Of a stretch of DNA of 64,000 nucleotides, positions 62,901 through 64,000 are shown piece by piece (the first letter of the stretch is position 1; the number at the start of each line of letters is the position of its first letter). The DNA is from an uncultured Modestobacter sp. (lineage in GTDB: Bacteria; Actinomycetota; Actinomycetes; Mycobacteriales; Geodermatophilaceae). The notes below the pieces were generated by a model. The model did no database searches. It was not told the origin of the DNA and worked only from the letters and a program-made list of their open reading frames with translations. A program made the position numbers and the translations under genes. The stretch is from NCBI RefSeq assembly GCF_947486615.1, contig NZ_CANKUD010000006.1, forward strand, positions 186,001-250,000. The letters are read 5' to 3'.

Positions 62901-63088
62901 GCACCGAGGCTATGCCAGCCGCGGCTCCCGGGGGCAGGCAGCAGAAGCCCACACCGCGCGGCACCGATCCGCCGAGCGGCCATGTTCGCCGACATGTCCG
63001 CTCGGGGCGTCGGCCTCGGCCGCACGGGGCGTCGTCCGGCGCGGCCGGGTCCGCCGACACGGCCGCGCCGGCAGTCATTCGAAAGCCG

Positions 63089-63153
63089 TTAGGAGGGGTA
63101 ACCAAGTCGCGTAGGCTGGGGCCACCGATCGCACCACCCACCGGAGGACACCT
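63089..63153 (+). promoter_or_regulatory. Promoter and ribosome site of the ABC exporter gene
   Basis: TAGGCT at 63112-63117 is a good -10, and TTAGGA at 63089-63094 (17-bp spacing) is a weak -35. The predicted leader is about 30 nt and includes GGAGG at 63143-63147 before the GTG. The rest of the 62901-63088 gap shows nothing I can assign. Confidence 0.55.
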
Positions 63154-64000
63154 GTGCCGCGCCGCAGAGAAGCCGTTGTCCGGCGCGGGCTCGGGCACGT
63201 CCGCCGGGCCATCCGGGAGCAGCCCGGCATCTTCACCCTCGCCCTGCTGGGCAGCAGCCTCTACGGCGGCATGACGGTGGCCAGCGCCTACGTCATCGGC
63301 GGCATCACCGACCGGGTGCTGCTGCCGGCCTTCGACGAGGGGGCCACCACCACCGCGGCGCTGAGCCTGGCCGCCCTGGCGATCCTGGTCGTCGCCGTCC
63401 TCAAGATCGTCGGGATCATCGGCCGGCGGCTGTTCGCCGGGATGATGACCTACCGGCTGCAGGCCGACTACCGCCGCCGGGTCACCGGCCAGTACCTCCG
63501 GCTGCCGCTGTCCTGGCACCAGCGGCACCCCACCGGTCAGCTGCTGTCCAACGCCAACTCCGACGTAGAGTCCGCCTGGTTCTTCGTCTCCCCGCTGCCC
63601 TTCGCCTGCGGCGCCCTGGTCATGATCGCCATCACCGCGGTCGCGCTGGTGCTCACCGACCCGCTGCTGGCGATCGTCGGTCTGGTCGTCTTCCCGCTGG
63701 TCTTCGTGATCAACGCGGTCTACAGCCAGGTGATGTCCCCGCGGATGGCCCGGGCCCAGCAGCTGCGCGCCGAGGTCAGCGAGATCGCCCACGAGAGCTT
63801 CGACGCCGCGCTGGTGGTGAAGACCCTGGGTCGCGAGTCCAGCGAGACCACCCGCTTCGCGGCCAAGGCCGACGAGCTGCGCGACGGGCTGGTCGCCGTC
63901 GGCCGGGTCCGCGGCCTGTTCGACCCGATCATGGAGGCGCTGCCGAACCTGGGCACCCTCGCCGTCCTGCTGGTCGGTGCCGAGCGGGTGGCCGGCGGTG
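63154..64000 (+). CDS. ABC transporter permease/ATP-binding exporter, 5' part
   Basis: The first 282 residues of a half-size type IV ABC exporter that runs off the window. After a basic N-terminus, membrane helices lie near 27-47, 66-88, 136-158 and 161-181. MMTYRLQADYRRRVTGQYLRLP near 97-118 and WHQRHPTGQLLSNANSDVES (intracellular coupling region) near 120-139 are typical of the transmembrane domain. The nucleotide-binding domain is not yet reached. The GTG has GGAGG 6 nt upstream and its own promoter. The substrate cannot be told from this part. Confidence 0.9.
   Translation, partial: MPRRREAVVRRGLGHVRRAIREQPGIFTLALLGSSLYGGMTVASAYVIGGITDRVLLPAFDEGATTTAALSLAALAILVVAVLKIVGIIGRRLFAGMMTYRLQADYRRRVTGQYLRLPLSWHQRHPTGQLLSNANSDVESAWFFVSPLPFACGALVMIAITAVALVLTDPLLAIVGLVVFPLVFVINAVYSQVMSPRMARAQQLRAEVSEIAHESFDAALVVKTLGRESSETTRFAAKADELRDGLVAVGRVRGLFDPIMEALPNLGTLAVLLVGAERVAGG

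Noticed and set aside
1-64000. tRNA, rRNA, riboswitch, insertion sequence or phage genes
   Set aside because: None could be recognised by eye on either strand; a covariance-model scan would be needed to exclude small RNAs.

Overview
This 64 kb window is chromosomal DNA of a very high-GC Gram-positive bacterium. Gene content and order point to an actinobacterium, most likely of the Geodermatophilaceae (Blastococcus, Modestobacter, Geodermatophilus). The evidence is a division/cell-wall cluster without ftsA that ends in sepF-yggT-divIVA, a type-2 isoleucyl-tRNA synthetase, many GTG starts in 4-bp GTGA overlaps, a mycothiol-type DinB-fold protein beside hisF, and a perfect actinobacterial LexA box. 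The family placement is inference. No rRNA, tRNA, transposase, phage gene or CRISPR array was seen.

Layout. (1) 1-6995 is accessory: a type I phosphodiesterase, a reverse-strand trio (repeat peptide, JmjC-cupin oxygenase, sucrase/ferredoxin-like protein), and a forward four-gene cassette (acyl-CoA dehydrogenase-like, PIG-L deacetylase, NodS-like methyltransferase, family 2 glycosyltransferase). (2) 7001-14894 holds LexA-controlled dinB, a DUF3040 membrane protein, a divergent PRPP synthetase paralogue, and the MoxR-DUF58-transglutaminase operon. (3) 14960-35820 is the dcw cluster: mraZ, rsmH, ftsL, pbpB, murE, murF, mraY, murD, ftsW, murG, murC, ftsQ, ftsZ, pgeF, yggS, sepF, yggT, divIVA. (4) 35849-50248 holds a membrane protein with a possible metal site, ileS, a K+/H+ antiporter, mqo, lspA, an RluD-type pseudouridine synthase, a CPBP protease, a GNAT enzyme and dnaE. 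(5) 50248-52156 holds a DUF2567 protein bracketed by inverted copies of a dispersed repeat, and a stand-alone Lon-substrate-binding protein. (6) 52239-61345 holds hisD-hisC-hisB, a 59-residue membrane protein, GNAT, a nucleotidyltransferase, hisH, a three-gene reverse island, hisA, ridA and hisF. (7) 61484-64000 holds a methyltransferase, a TIGR03085 protein and the start of an ABC exporter that runs off the window.

How the genes work together. The dcw block makes lipid II (murE/F/D/C, mraY, murG), polymerises and cross-links it (ftsW, pbpB), and assembles the divisome (ftsL, ftsQ, ftsZ, sepF, divIVA). MraZ probably controls its own promoter through 10-bp-spaced repeats. The his block supplies the middle steps of histidine synthesis, with RidA as a likely metabolite-damage partner.

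The most novel-looking locus is 2150-3786. A 99-residue Gly/Asp/Ala peptide of three near-identical 24-residue repeats lies 2 nt upstream of, and is probably translationally coupled to, a JmjC-type 2-oxoglutarate oxygenase and a thioredoxin-fold ferredoxin-like protein. It resembles a substrate-plus-modifying-enzyme operon. Other notable signals are a dispersed ~47-bp repeat (four copies, one inside yggS), about fourteen genes with a -10-like hexamer 6-8 nt before the start codon (predicted leaderless mRNAs), and an altered GTHH signature in IleRS.
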